DNA from: Peptococcaceae bacterium UBA7702
GTDB taxonomy: Bacteria; Bacillota; Dehalobacteriia; UBA7702
Assembly (NCBI GenBank): GCA_002482535.1
Contig: DLGE01000014.1
Span: 1-44,207, forward strand
Length of the DNA stretch: 44,207 nt
Reading direction: 5' to 3'
This document shows, in pieces, positions 1-7,931 of this stretch. A program made the position numbers and the translations under genes. The notes beneath the pieces were generated by a model. That model had not been told where the DNA came from. It searched no databases and saw only the letters and a list, made by a program, of their open reading frames with translations. How positions within the stretch are numbered: the first letter of the stretch is position 1; the number at the start of each line of letters is the position of its first letter.

Positions 1-25
1 CGGAAGAGTAGGTAGCCGCCGGGGT
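1..25 (+). rRNA. rrf: 5S rRNA, 3' end only
   Basis: The first bases contain AGAGTAGGTAGCCGCCGGG, which closely resembles the conserved 3' end of bacterial 5S rRNA (the ...GGGAGAGTAGGTCGCTGCC... block). The rest of the gene, and presumably the rRNA operon, lies left of the window. A strong hairpin terminator follows at once, as expected for the end of an rRNA operon. The exact 3' end is estimated. Confidence 0.8.
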
Positions 26-37
26 AAATTTTAAACA

Positions 38-67
38 AAGAGATTCTGAATTTCAGAGTCTCTTTTA
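38..67 (+). terminator. Rho-independent terminator after 5S rRNA
   Basis: Two 12-base arms (starting AAGAGATTC, ending GTCTCTT, one G-T pair) surround a 3-base loop and are followed by TTTTATTTT. It ends the rRNA transcript. Confidence 0.8.
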
Positions 68-127
68 TTTTGCTGCATTATTGTTGTATACGATCAATGA
101 ATCATAGACGGAAATACGGAGGCAAAC

Positions 128-583
128 ATGAAAGTATTGATCTTTTCCGATTCTCATGGCCAAAAACGGAGGATGGTGGATATCGCCGCCAAAGAAAAGC
201 CCAGCCTCATCTTGCATCTTGGCGACCATGAGGCGGATGCGGCGGGCACCTTCGCCAATGTGCGCACACGAAACGTAAAAGGGAATTGTGACTACAACTC
301 TGTCGAGGAGGAAACGCGCCGTTTCGACTTGGGAGACGTCAAAATATTCATGACCCACGGTCATCGCTATCGGGTTAAGTTTGGGCTGGAGGCTCTCACC
401 GAAGCTGCCCTCGCCGCAGGCGCCAACGTGATCCTTTTCGGCCACACCCATCGCCCCTATCTGCAAAAATACCCCGACTATACCATCATGAACCCCGGCA
501 CCCCGGATCAAAGTTACGGCATGATTGAAATTGAGGATGGCAAACTAAAAAATATCACATTAAAAGAGACGAACTTTATCTAA
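128..583 (+). CDS. YfcE/MJ0936-type metallophosphoesterase
   Basis: A 151-residue protein of the small YfcE/MJ0936 (Metallophos_2) phosphodiesterase family, which hydrolyses phosphodiesters with two bound metal ions. The family motifs are present in order: FSDSHG near residue 6 (metal-binding D and H), LHLGDHE near residue 30 (GDH), KGNCDY near residue 51 (GNC variant of GNHD), MTHGHRY near residue 76 and FGHTHRP near residue 104 (GHTH). Length is normal for the family. The start is supported by GGAGG seven bases upstream. The natural substrate is not known for most members. It stands alone between two terminators, so it is probably monocistronic. Confidence 0.88.
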   Translation: MKVLIFSDSHGQKRRMVDIAAKEKPSLILHLGDHEADAAGTFANVRTRNVKGNCDYNSVEEETRRFDLGDVKIFMTHGHRYRVKFGLEALTEAALAAGANVILFGHTHRPYLQKYPDYTIMNPGTPDQSYGMIEIEDGKLKNITLKETNFI

Positions 584-599
584 AGAGTTCTTCTTTTTT
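571..599 (+). terminator. Probable terminator of the phosphodiesterase gene
   Basis: A short hairpin (GAACT...AGTTC) overlapping the stop codon is followed by TTCTTTTTT. The stem is weak, but position and T-run fit. The T-run abuts the -35 box of the next promoter. Confidence 0.45.
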
Positions 600-600
600 A

Positions 601-629
601 TTGATAATTTCCATAACATCTTATATAAT
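601..629 (+). promoter_or_regulatory. Sigma-A promoter of the zinc-ribbon/SH3 gene
   Basis: TTGATA (601-606), a 17-base spacer and a perfect TATAAT (624-629). The start codon of the SH3 gene lies about 53 bases downstream of the -10 box. Confidence 0.8.
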
Positions 630-682
630 CGTAATAACGACAAAAAAAGGCCATAAATTCTATTCGATGGGAGGCCATTGCC

Positions 683-1906
683 ATGTGGACTTGTACACAA
701 TGCGGCCAGGAAAATGACGGGAAATTTTGCATCAAATGCGGAAAACCCTTCGAGGAGCCGTCAGAAGCGACGCCGGAAGAGGCATCACTCGCCAAGGCAA
801 CTGATTCCTTGGGGCAAATACCGATCAGTCTCTCCGCCCCGGAACCAAAAAAGAAGAGTAAAACGCCATTGCTGATCGGGATCATTGCTGGCTCCGTTTT
901 GCTTTTGGCGGTGATCATCACCATCATTGCCGTTGTTCTCCATAAGGGAAACGACAACGCTGTGCCGGAAAGCACCGGCGTTTACTATTACGTTTCCGGC
1001 GTTGACGATTATGCCGTCCTCTATGAGCAAGCCGATGCCAACAGCAGGGCCTTGGCGCGCCTCGGCAACGGCGATCCGGTGGAATATTTGTATGACGAAA
1101 ACTCCAAGTTTGTCTACGTCCTGGATCATGGCAGCGGTCTTTATGGCTATATGCTCAGCGATAATTTGGTGGCTTCCCTGGAAGACGTCGATGATGGCGA
1201 TGAGGACGAAGCTGTGGAGGATCTTGATTCCCTTGGCGATTATTATGTGACAAAAACAAAAACCAGTCTTTCCTTGCGGTCGGAGGCAAATTCCGACAGC
1301 GCCGTGGTGGCGGAGCTCTATAACGGCGATATGGTGGCCCTGTTGGAAAGAACCACCAATAAATTCTGGTACGTCTACGATTACAGCTCCGGCAATTCCG
1401 GCTACGTTTTGAAAGCCTATCTCACCGACGATTATGACGACGTGAAGTATGATGAGAGTGAGGCAACGACGGTGATCGGTACCTACTATGTAGTGGGTAC
1501 CAAGAACTACTTGGCAATTCGCTCGAATCCCAGTTCCTCTGCGGATGTGATCATCGGTAAAACCTATAATGGTTATGAAGTCGGCCTGATTGAAAGGACG
1601 AACGATACGTTCTGGTATATCTATGACTATAACAGCGGTCTTTACGGCTATGTGAAATGCGCCTACCTGACCGACTATTACGACAATGATAATACGTATT
1701 ACGGCGACTACTATGTCAGCGGCACCACCAATTATCTGGCGATTCGTTCGGAGCCCAGCCCCTCTTCGGAGGTAGAAATCGGCCGGACCTATAACGGCAG
1801 CCAGGTTCTGGTCATTGAAAAAACAAATAATACCTTCTGGTACGTCTATGACTATAGCAGCGCCCTTTATGGTTATGTGAAGTGCGCCTATCTGATCGCG
1901 GAGTGA
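683..1906 (+). CDS. Zinc-ribbon, single-pass membrane protein with four SH3-like repeats
   Basis: 407 residues. The N-terminus carries a zinc ribbon (Cys4, Cys7, Cys16, Cys19). A Lys-rich stretch and one membrane helix at about 62-86 follow, so the zinc ribbon should be cytoplasmic and the rest outside. The exterior part has four bacterial-SH3-like repeats of about 65 residues, each opening with YYV.G and closing with a W/VYV.DY.S..YGY.K.AYL-type block; an acidic linker (DDGDEDEAVED) separates repeats 1 and 2. Bacterial SH3 domains usually bind cell-wall peptides, so a wall-sensing or wall-binding role is inferred. It has its own sigma-A promoter. A paralogue lies at 2822-4258. No enzyme domain is visible. 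Confidence 0.8.
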   Translation: MWTCTQCGQENDGKFCIKCGKPFEEPSEATPEEASLAKATDSLGQIPISLSAPEPKKKSKTPLLIGIIAGSVLLLAVIITIIAVVLHKGNDNAVPESTGVYYYVSGVDDYAVLYEQADANSRALARLGNGDPVEYLYDENSKFVYVLDHGSGLYGYMLSDNLVASLEDVDDGDEDEAVEDLDSLGDYYVTKTKTSLSLRSEANSDSAVVAELYNGDMVALLERTTNKFWYVYDYSSGNSGYVLKAYLTDDYDDVKYDESEATTVIGTYYVVGTKNYLAIRSNPSSSADVIIGKTYNGYEVGLIERTNDTFWYIYDYNSGLYGYVKCAYLTDYYDNDNTYYGDYYVSGTTNYLAIRSEPSPSSEVEIGRTYNGSQVLVIEKTNNTFWYVYDYSSALYGYVKCAYLIAE

Positions 1907-1981
1907 GAAATCAGAGAATTTGGTTGCTTTTTTGGCGTTGAATCTGTGATTTTAGGGGTAAAACCAAAGGGAGGGGTGGAA

Positions 1982-2545
1982 ATGCCCAAGAAGATTGTGG
2001 TTTTGGCCGACATCGAACGCCAAGGCAATACGGCAGCGCTAACCAAGGCTTTTACCGACGCGGCTGAAGCCAAAGGACATACGGTAACCGTGTTCAATAC
2101 CGCGGAAATGGAAATCGGTGGCTGTCGGGACTGCCGCAAGTGTTTCTTAAATGGAAAGGCCTGTTGCTTTGGAGACGATTTCAATAAAATCGCTCCGGTG
2201 CTGCCCGAGGCGGACGTTGCCGTTTTTGTTTTTCCTCTTTATTGGTACAGTTTCCCGGCAAAAATAAAGGCCGCCATCGACAAAATCTTTTCGTTCTATA
2301 TCGCAAAAACCAACGGCAGCGGGATTACCTTTGATCTTGGCGGTAAGCAAGCGGCGCTGATTTGTGGCGCCCATCAGAATGAGCCTGCCATCTTTGACGG
2401 AGTGCGCATTCCCTATGCATTATCCCTGGCCTATTTAGAGTGGGAATCCATCGGCGAAGTCTACGTGACCGGTCTGCGAGAGGTGGGGGATATCGAAAAA
2501 ACCGACGGCGCAGCCCGCGTCGCCGCTTTGGTAGAAAAAATCTAA
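1982..2545 (+). CDS. Flavodoxin-fold NAD(P)H-dependent FMN reductase-like protein
   Basis: 187 residues from the chosen ATG, which has GGGAGGGG a few bases upstream; an earlier in-frame ATG at 1946 would add 12 residues and lacks this site. The N-terminus KKIVVLADIERQGNT is the flavodoxin-like phosphate loop for FMN (usual form S.R..GNT), and FPLYWYSFPAKIKAAIDK matches the P.Y...P..LK.FIDR block of NADPH-dependent FMN reductases and iron-sulfur flavoproteins. A cysteine cluster (GGCRDCRKCFLNGKACC, about residues 42-58) resembles the Fe-S ligand region of iron-sulfur flavoproteins. A redox role is likely; the substrate is unknown. Confidence 0.75.
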   Translation: MPKKIVVLADIERQGNTAALTKAFTDAAEAKGHTVTVFNTAEMEIGGCRDCRKCFLNGKACCFGDDFNKIAPVLPEADVAVFVFPLYWYSFPAKIKAAIDKIFSFYIAKTNGSGITFDLGGKQAALICGAHQNEPAIFDGVRIPYALSLAYLEWESIGEVYVTGLREVGDIEKTDGAARVAALVEKI

Positions 2546-2557
2546 AACAAGGAAAAC

Positions 2558-2594
2558 AACACGGCGGTTATCGTATGTTACGCCGTGTTTTTTC
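2558..2594 (+). terminator. Rho-independent terminator of the flavoprotein gene
   Basis: Arms AACACGGCG and CGCCGTGTT (9 bp) flank a 14-base loop, followed by a run of T. Confidence 0.85.
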
Positions 2595-2633
2595 ATACCA
2601 TAACACCGTAGCCGTTATGATATTTTGATTTTA

Positions 2634-2662
2634 TTGCATTTTTCCGTGGTCTCTTCTATAAT
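2634..2662 (+). promoter_or_regulatory. Sigma-A promoter of the second SH3 gene
   Basis: TTGCAT (2634-2639), 17-base spacer, perfect TATAAT (2657-2662). Transcription should start near 2669, leaving an unusually long leader of about 150 bases. Confidence 0.8.
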
Positions 2663-2668
2663 ATGAGT

Positions 2669-2821
2669 AGAGAAGGAACGTCTCTATGGATCTGATGCGG
2701 TAAAATTGCCGTGCAGCAAAAGAGTTGTTTGAGTCCTGTGCTTTTGTGATATGTCCTATGGGAAAAGGAAGCGGATTCGATCAGAGGGTATGTTTGCCGA
2801 ATCCCTTGAGGGGAAAGAAAA
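2669..2821 (+). promoter_or_regulatory. Long structured 5' leader, unidentified
   Basis: The untranslated leader contains several possible helices: GCGGT...GCCGT near 2698-2715, CAAAAG...CTTTTG near 2718-2747, and GGATTCG (2773-2779) pairing with CGAATCC (2798-2804) just before the ribosome-binding site. I do not recognise a known riboswitch core. It might be a new cis-regulatory RNA or simply a long leader. Confidence 0.4.
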
Positions 2822-4258
2822 ATGGAACAGAATGAAAAACAAAAGAAAATAAATGAGCAACCGGAATCGTCCCCTTTTCACAGTGAAGACGTGATTGCCG
2901 AAATCAACTCGGCAGCGGCGCTATTTCGGAAAAACTGTGGGGAAGAGGAATGCTTTTCAACTGCTCAGAAAAAAACCGTTAACGCAAAAAACCAAGATGA
3001 CGCTGCCCTTTTACGCGGAGAGGAAACGGTAGCTCTTCCCGATGCGGAGAGTAATGCGACTTTTACGCCCCAGGATATGGATGAGATCCCCGTCATTCCT
3101 CTGCCGGTGAAAGAAAAACCTAAGAAAGGCAATAAAAGAGGCCTGTTTTACGCGCTTCTGCCCATCGTCGCCATTTTGGTGTTGGTTTCAAGTATGACTT
3201 TGGTCGCAATGATCAGAGACCGTCATCAAGAAGAGGAACTGCCGGCAAGCACCGGTATTTATTACTACGTTTCCGGCGTGGTGGAGTACGCTTCCCTTTT
3301 CGAGGACAACAGCATCAAAAGCAGAGAACTTGTGCGATTGGAAAATGGCGATCCCGTAGAGTTTTTATATGACGAAAATTATAAGTTTGTTTATGTCCTG
3401 GATCATGGCAGTGGGCTTTACGGTTATATGCTCGCGGATCAGCTTGTTGACGATATCGACGCCGTTGATTACGAACAAAAAGCGAATCAATTTGGTGAAG
3501 AAAAATCCCTCGGTTACTATTATGTAACGAAAACCAAAAATGGCCTGACCCTTTGGGAAAACCCCGACGGCGGTGGGGTGGTCAAGGCAAAGCTGAAAAA
3601 CGGTTACAAAGTTTCAGTCCTGGAAGAGACGAACGATTCTTATTGGTATGTTTTTGATTATCATTCCGCGGAACGGGGCTATGTGAGAATATCCTACCTG
3701 ACCGATGATAAAAACAAAGTGGTGGGAGTCCATCAAGAGCCAAAAGATAAAACCATTGTCGGCGATTACTATGTGCAGGGCGTCAATTCCTATCTGTCTC
3801 TGCGCAGCGAGCCTTCTTCCGGCGCGTCTTTGCGGGGGAAACTCTATAACGGCGATAAGGTTGGCTTGATCCAAAAGACCAATGGCTCTTTTTGGTATGT
3901 CTATTCTTATAGCCTTGATCAATACGGTTATGCGGCAGCTTCCTATCTGACAACGGAAGACCCTAAGGCCAAAAAAGAAGAAGAAGTAAAGGAAGAAGAA
4001 CCGGCAGAAAAGGAAGAACCCAAGGACACGGAAAAGCCGGTGAGTGATCCGACGGTTTATGAGCCGTATACCGTCACGGGAACCGATGAATACCTGCCTG
4101 TGCGATTGGAGGGGAATCTTTCTTCTGCGGAAGTCGGCCGTATTCATAATGGCGATAGCGTTAACGTCATCGATTCTTCCGGTGGCGCCTATTGGTATGT
4201 CTATGTGCCATCTTTGGGCCAATACGGTTACGTTTTAGGAAAGTATTTGACAAAATGA
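2822..4258 (+). CDS. Single-pass membrane protein with four SH3-like repeats (paralogue)
   Basis: 478 residues. A hydrophilic N-terminal part of about 107 residues with no zinc ribbon is followed by one membrane helix (about 108-131) and four SH3-like repeats outside. The first repeat is close to that of the 683-1906 protein (shared blocks such as NGDPVEFLYDEN and VLDHGSGLYGYML), so the two arose by duplication. A Glu/Lys-rich linker of about 35 residues separates repeats 3 and 4. The start follows GGGGAAAG. It has its own promoter and long leader. A wall-associated sensor or scaffold is inferred; no catalytic domain is visible. Confidence 0.78.
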   Translation: MEQNEKQKKINEQPESSPFHSEDVIAEINSAAALFRKNCGEEECFSTAQKKTVNAKNQDDAALLRGEETVALPDAESNATFTPQDMDEIPVIPLPVKEKPKKGNKRGLFYALLPIVAILVLVSSMTLVAMIRDRHQEEELPASTGIYYYVSGVVEYASLFEDNSIKSRELVRLENGDPVEFLYDENYKFVYVLDHGSGLYGYMLADQLVDDIDAVDYEQKANQFGEEKSLGYYYVTKTKNGLTLWENPDGGGVVKAKLKNGYKVSVLEETNDSYWYVFDYHSAERGYVRISYLTDDKNKVVGVHQEPKDKTIVGDYYVQGVNSYLSLRSEPSSGASLRGKLYNGDKVGLIQKTNGSFWYVYSYSLDQYGYAAASYLTTEDPKAKKEEEVKEEEPAEKEEPKDTEKPVSDPTVYEPYTVTGTDEYLPVRLEGNLSSAEVGRIHNGDSVNVIDSSGGAYWYVYVPSLGQYGYVLGKYLTK

Positions 4259-4323
4259 ACAATTGAAATAGGGAATACGAGAGACGGAATAGAACATAAG
4301 AGATAAATAGGATTAGAAATGAG

Positions 4324-4353
4324 AAAGAAGCGGCATAAACCGCTTCTTTCTTG
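4324..4353. terminator. Terminator between SH3 gene and CRISPR array
   Basis: Perfect 10-bp arms AAAGAAGCGG and CCGCTTCTTT with a 6-base loop. It has T-rich flanks in both directions and could stop both the SH3 transcript and the leftward pre-crRNA. Confidence 0.8.
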
Positions 4354-4410
4354 CATGTGCGACTGGAGAGGGTGACCGAGTATGCACCGGCCAACTGATG
4401 TTGACGTGTC

Positions 4411-7400
4411 ATTTCAATCCACGCACCCGTGAAGGGTGCGACCTTCGCCGGTTTGCAACCATTTTTCATTTACGTTATTTCAATCCACGCACCCGTGAAG
4501 GGTGCGACTTCAAGGCGATGGAAAATCTGCTATATAACTACAAATTTCAATCCACGCACCCGTGAAGGGTGCGACTAAAAAGCGTGTCGCGTTCCCCAAC
4601 CTTCCACTGATATTTCAATCCACGCACCCGTGAAGGGTGCGACAGATTACTTTGGCACAGACTTATCTATCACAAATAATTTCAATCCACGCACCCGTGA
4701 AGGGTGCGACAAGAGCGGCAACCGCTGGTATTACTATTCCTGCGCATTTCAATCCACGCACCCGTGAAGGGTGCGACGACGCAATTTCAATACAAAAATG
4801 ACTTTTTTGGTATTTCAATCCACGCACCCGTGAAGGGTGCGACCATCAATGCCTTGCGCGTCTATGACGGCGACGCAATTTCAATCCACGCACCCGTGAA
4901 GGGTGCGACCCTTGCACCTGATCAAGCGTAAAAGCATCCTCATATTTCAATCCACGCACCCGTGAAGGGTGCGACGTGATCCATAGATCCGCATTGCCGT
5001 TTTACTCCACATTTCAATCCACGCACCCGTGAAGGGTGCGACCTTCGAGATAGGTAACCATAAGGCAGATGCTCCCGATTTCAATCCACGCACCCGTGAA
5101 GGGTGCGACGTTTGCGGATCACCCGGAGCCTAAGCCGCTGCCGATTTCAATCCACGCACCCGTGAAGGGTGCGACGTCTGATGGCTGTTAAGTTTGAGGA
5201 TAACAGCATGATTTCAATCCACGCACCCGTGAAGGGTGCGACGGATACAGCGAATCGGCAAATACGGAGCCTTCTCAATTTCAATCCACGCACCCGTGAA
5301 GGGTGCGACGTAACTCATGAGCGTTCATATCCTCACCTCCTGTTATTTCAATCCACGCACCCGTGAAGGGTGCGACAGGCCGAGCATCGCTCAATGACGA
5401 TTTTGCCGACGCCATTTCAATCCACGCACCCGTGAAGGGTGCGACTCCCCTCTACTACGGCTTTTCGCGCAATCAACAGCATTTCAATCCACGCACCCGT
5501 GAAGGGTGCGACGACGCAATTTCAATACAAAAATGACTTTTTTGGTATTTCAATCCACGCACCCGTGAAGGGTGCGACTTAATGCGATATTAGATGATTT
5601 TGACGCAGCAGAATTTCAATCCACGCACCCGTGAAGGGTGCGACGGGAGGCGGCACAGGTGGCGGCAGAAATGGAACTTATTTCAATCCACGCACCCGTG
5701 AAGGGTGCGACATCGACAAAAACGGTTTTTACACCCCTCTTGATGTATTTCAATCCACGCACCCGTGAAGGGTGCGACACGGTGACTGGATCGGATTTTA
5801 CAAAATCTGGTGATTTCAATCCACGCACCCGTGAAGGGTGCGACTAGTTTCGGGGGCTGGATCTGTGGTTAACCGCTGAATTTCAATCCACGCACCCGTG
5901 AAGGGTGCGACGTATCGTCGTTGGTACCATTGCTGCCGCCGACACTATTTCAATCCACGCACCCGTGAAGGGTGCGACATGATCAAACAAACTAATTTAA
6001 AGGAGGAACAATATTTCAATCCACGCACCCGTGAAGGGTGCGACTCGTACTTGATCGCGGTTTTTACTATGACACCGAAATTTCAATCCACGCACCCGTG
6101 AAGGGTGCGACATAAATTCGTCTCTGCGCGAAATTGGATCAGAGTTATTTCAATCCACGCACCCGTGAAGGGTGCGACACGGCAAAAGCAAGAAAGCAGT
6201 AATAAGCGACTGATTTCAATCCACGCACCCGTGAAGGGTGCGACGGGGTGCTGTCCGTAGCCATCGCAAAAGACTACCCGATTTCAATCCACGCACCCGT
6301 GAAGGGTGCGACGAAAATGTTTTTAACTATTTTGGCACAAACGCTGATTTCAATCCACGCACCCGTGAAGGGTGCGACGCTCTCTTCGATGTAAATATCT
6401 GACCGGCGTTTCCGTATTTCAATCCACGCACCCGTGAAGGGTGCGACCTTCCGGTTTTATCATGTTTGCAACTTTCGCAAGATTTCAATCCACGCACCCG
6501 TGAAGGGTGCGACGTGGAGAGGAGGCCGACCGGCCCCCGATCCTCTCCATTTCAATCCACGCACCCGTGAAGGGTGCGACTTAAAGCTAAATCCTTGCGC
6601 TTGCATTTCCCGCTCATTTCAATCCACGCACCCGTGAAGGGTGCGACACCCTCCCCGCTCTCGTGATAACTGGATTAACCGGATTTCAATCCACGCACCC
6701 GTGAAGGGTGCGACGTATCCGGAAACAGTTATTTAACGGTGTCTTTGCAAATTTCAATCCACGCACCCGTGAAGGGTGCGACTTCTGTGCTGCCTGCATT
6801 CCGCAGCAAAGGCGGCATTTCAATCCACGCACCCGTGAAGGGTGCGACCTGATCGCGTCTTTTACTTTGTCCGCAATGGACTATTTCAATCCACGCACCC
6901 GTGAAGGGTGCGACTTGCCAACTCCTGTATGGTTTTTAAGGCCTCCGAAATTTCAATCCACGCACCCGTGAAGGGTGCGACATGTACTCGCTCACAATGT
7001 TGAAAAAGTCCCTATTATTTCAATCCACGCACCCGTGAAGGGTGCGACGCTTTCGCATCAATCAAGCAGGCATGGGAAGATTTATTTCAATCCACGCACC
7101 CGTGAAGGGTGCGACAAACGGTGTTTGATCTGAACGATAAACAACGCGATATTTCAATCCACGCACCCGTGAAGGGTGCGACGGCTTTGCAGAGGCGTTT
7201 TATAAATCTAATAAATATTTCAATCCACGCACCCGTGAAGGGTGCGACTAAGATAAAGCATAAATAGGCGATCTTCGGGTGTATTTCAATCCACGCACCC
7301 GTGAAGGGTGCGACGGCGTTGGGAATCCCCTTATCATTCATTTTTTCGCATTTCAATCCACGCACCCGTGAAGGGTGCGACATATCTATTTTGATATGCA

Positions 7401-7448
7401 ACAGACTATGCCCCAAATTTCAATCCACGCACCCGTGAAGGGTGCGAC
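4411..7448 (-). CRISPR. Type I-C CRISPR array 1, 46 repeats and 45 spacers
   Basis: 46 copies of a 32-base repeat with spacers of about 34-36 bases; period 66-67. In transcription sense (minus strand) the repeat starts GTCGCACCC, has a loop TTCAC, closes with GGGTGCG and ends TGGATTGAAAT, the typical I-C form with a 7-bp stem. All copies appear identical, including the leader-distal one at 4411, so there is no degenerate terminal repeat. The leader is at the right, next to cas2. One spacer occurs twice (4778-4811 and 5513-5546). Cutting by Cas5 at the stem base would leave the 11-nt handle UGGAUUGAAAU. Confidence 0.99.
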
Positions 7449-7625
7449 CGCACTTTTTTGTAAAAATATCCGGACTTTATGTATATTTTTATGGAAAGTG
7501 CCTTTTTTCTTTGATGAGAGAGTGATTTTCCCTTCAAAAGCCACGATTTTTCGCGACTTTTGCCGCGAATATCCCACAGTTTTGATGTGCGCTTATTGTT
7601 CGCAGTGAGGAAATCTGAATTTATA
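7449..7625 (-). promoter_or_regulatory. Leader of CRISPR array 1
   Basis: AT-rich, gene-free sequence between the cas2 stop and the first repeat. Read on the minus strand it ends ATATTTTTACAAAAAAGTGC plus G directly before the first repeat; array 2 has a 17/20 identical block at the same place. The array promoter should lie here, but no clear -35/-10 pair stands out. Confidence 0.8.
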
Positions 7626-7919
7626 CTAAAAAATGAATGGATCCTTTTGTGGATGATAAGTAGGATTTTTTCCCATCATTTCCACACGGCTTTCCCAATT
7701 TTTCCCTAATAGGTAAAAGCGCAGGCTATCCCTGTGCATGTCGATGATCTCTTCCAGATCATTTTTGAGAGTAATGAAATGAGCCGGTTCCAGATCGCAT
7801 TCAAAAACCGAATTTTGTACCCTCTGGCCGTGATTGACGCAGATCTTCGCCACCTTGCGCAGACGACTCCGACCGGCGGCGGTTTCTGTGTTGACGTCGT
7901 AAGTCACCAAAATCATCAT
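7626..7919 (-). CDS. cas2: CRISPR-associated endonuclease Cas2 (type I-C)
   Basis: 97 residues from the ATG at 7919, the expected Cas2 length. The N-terminus MMILVTYDVNTE is the canonical Cas2 first beta strand with the metal-binding Asp, and SRLRKVAKICVNHGQRVQNSVFECDL is the following family block. With Cas1 it forms the spacer-integration complex. AGGAGG lies 8 bases before this ATG; upstream in-frame codons GTG-ATC-TTC belong to the untranslated junction. The gene ends in TAG. Its frame is the same as that of cas1, from which it is separated only by the cas1 TAG and four codons (see findings). Confidence 0.97.
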   Translation of the reverse strand: MMILVTYDVNTETAAGRSRLRKVAKICVNHGQRVQNSVFECDLEPAHFITLKNDLEEIIDMHRDSLRFYLLGKNWESRVEMMGKNPTYHPQKDPFIF

Positions 7920-7931
7920 GAAGATCACCTC

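Noticed and set aside
2669..2821. c-di-GMP, c-di-AMP or other known riboswitch ahead of the second SH3 gene
   Set aside because: I could not find the conserved cores of these classes by eye.
4350..4410. A decayed repeat just left of array 1 (TGTGCGAC near 4357)
   Set aside because: Only about eight bases match and the distance to the first repeat (about 47) does not fit the spacer length.
4704..7608. Many open frames of 60-110 codons rich in FNPRTREGCD, ISIHAPVKGAT or VAPFTGAWIEI
   Set aside because: They are translations of the CRISPR repeats in different frames, not genes.
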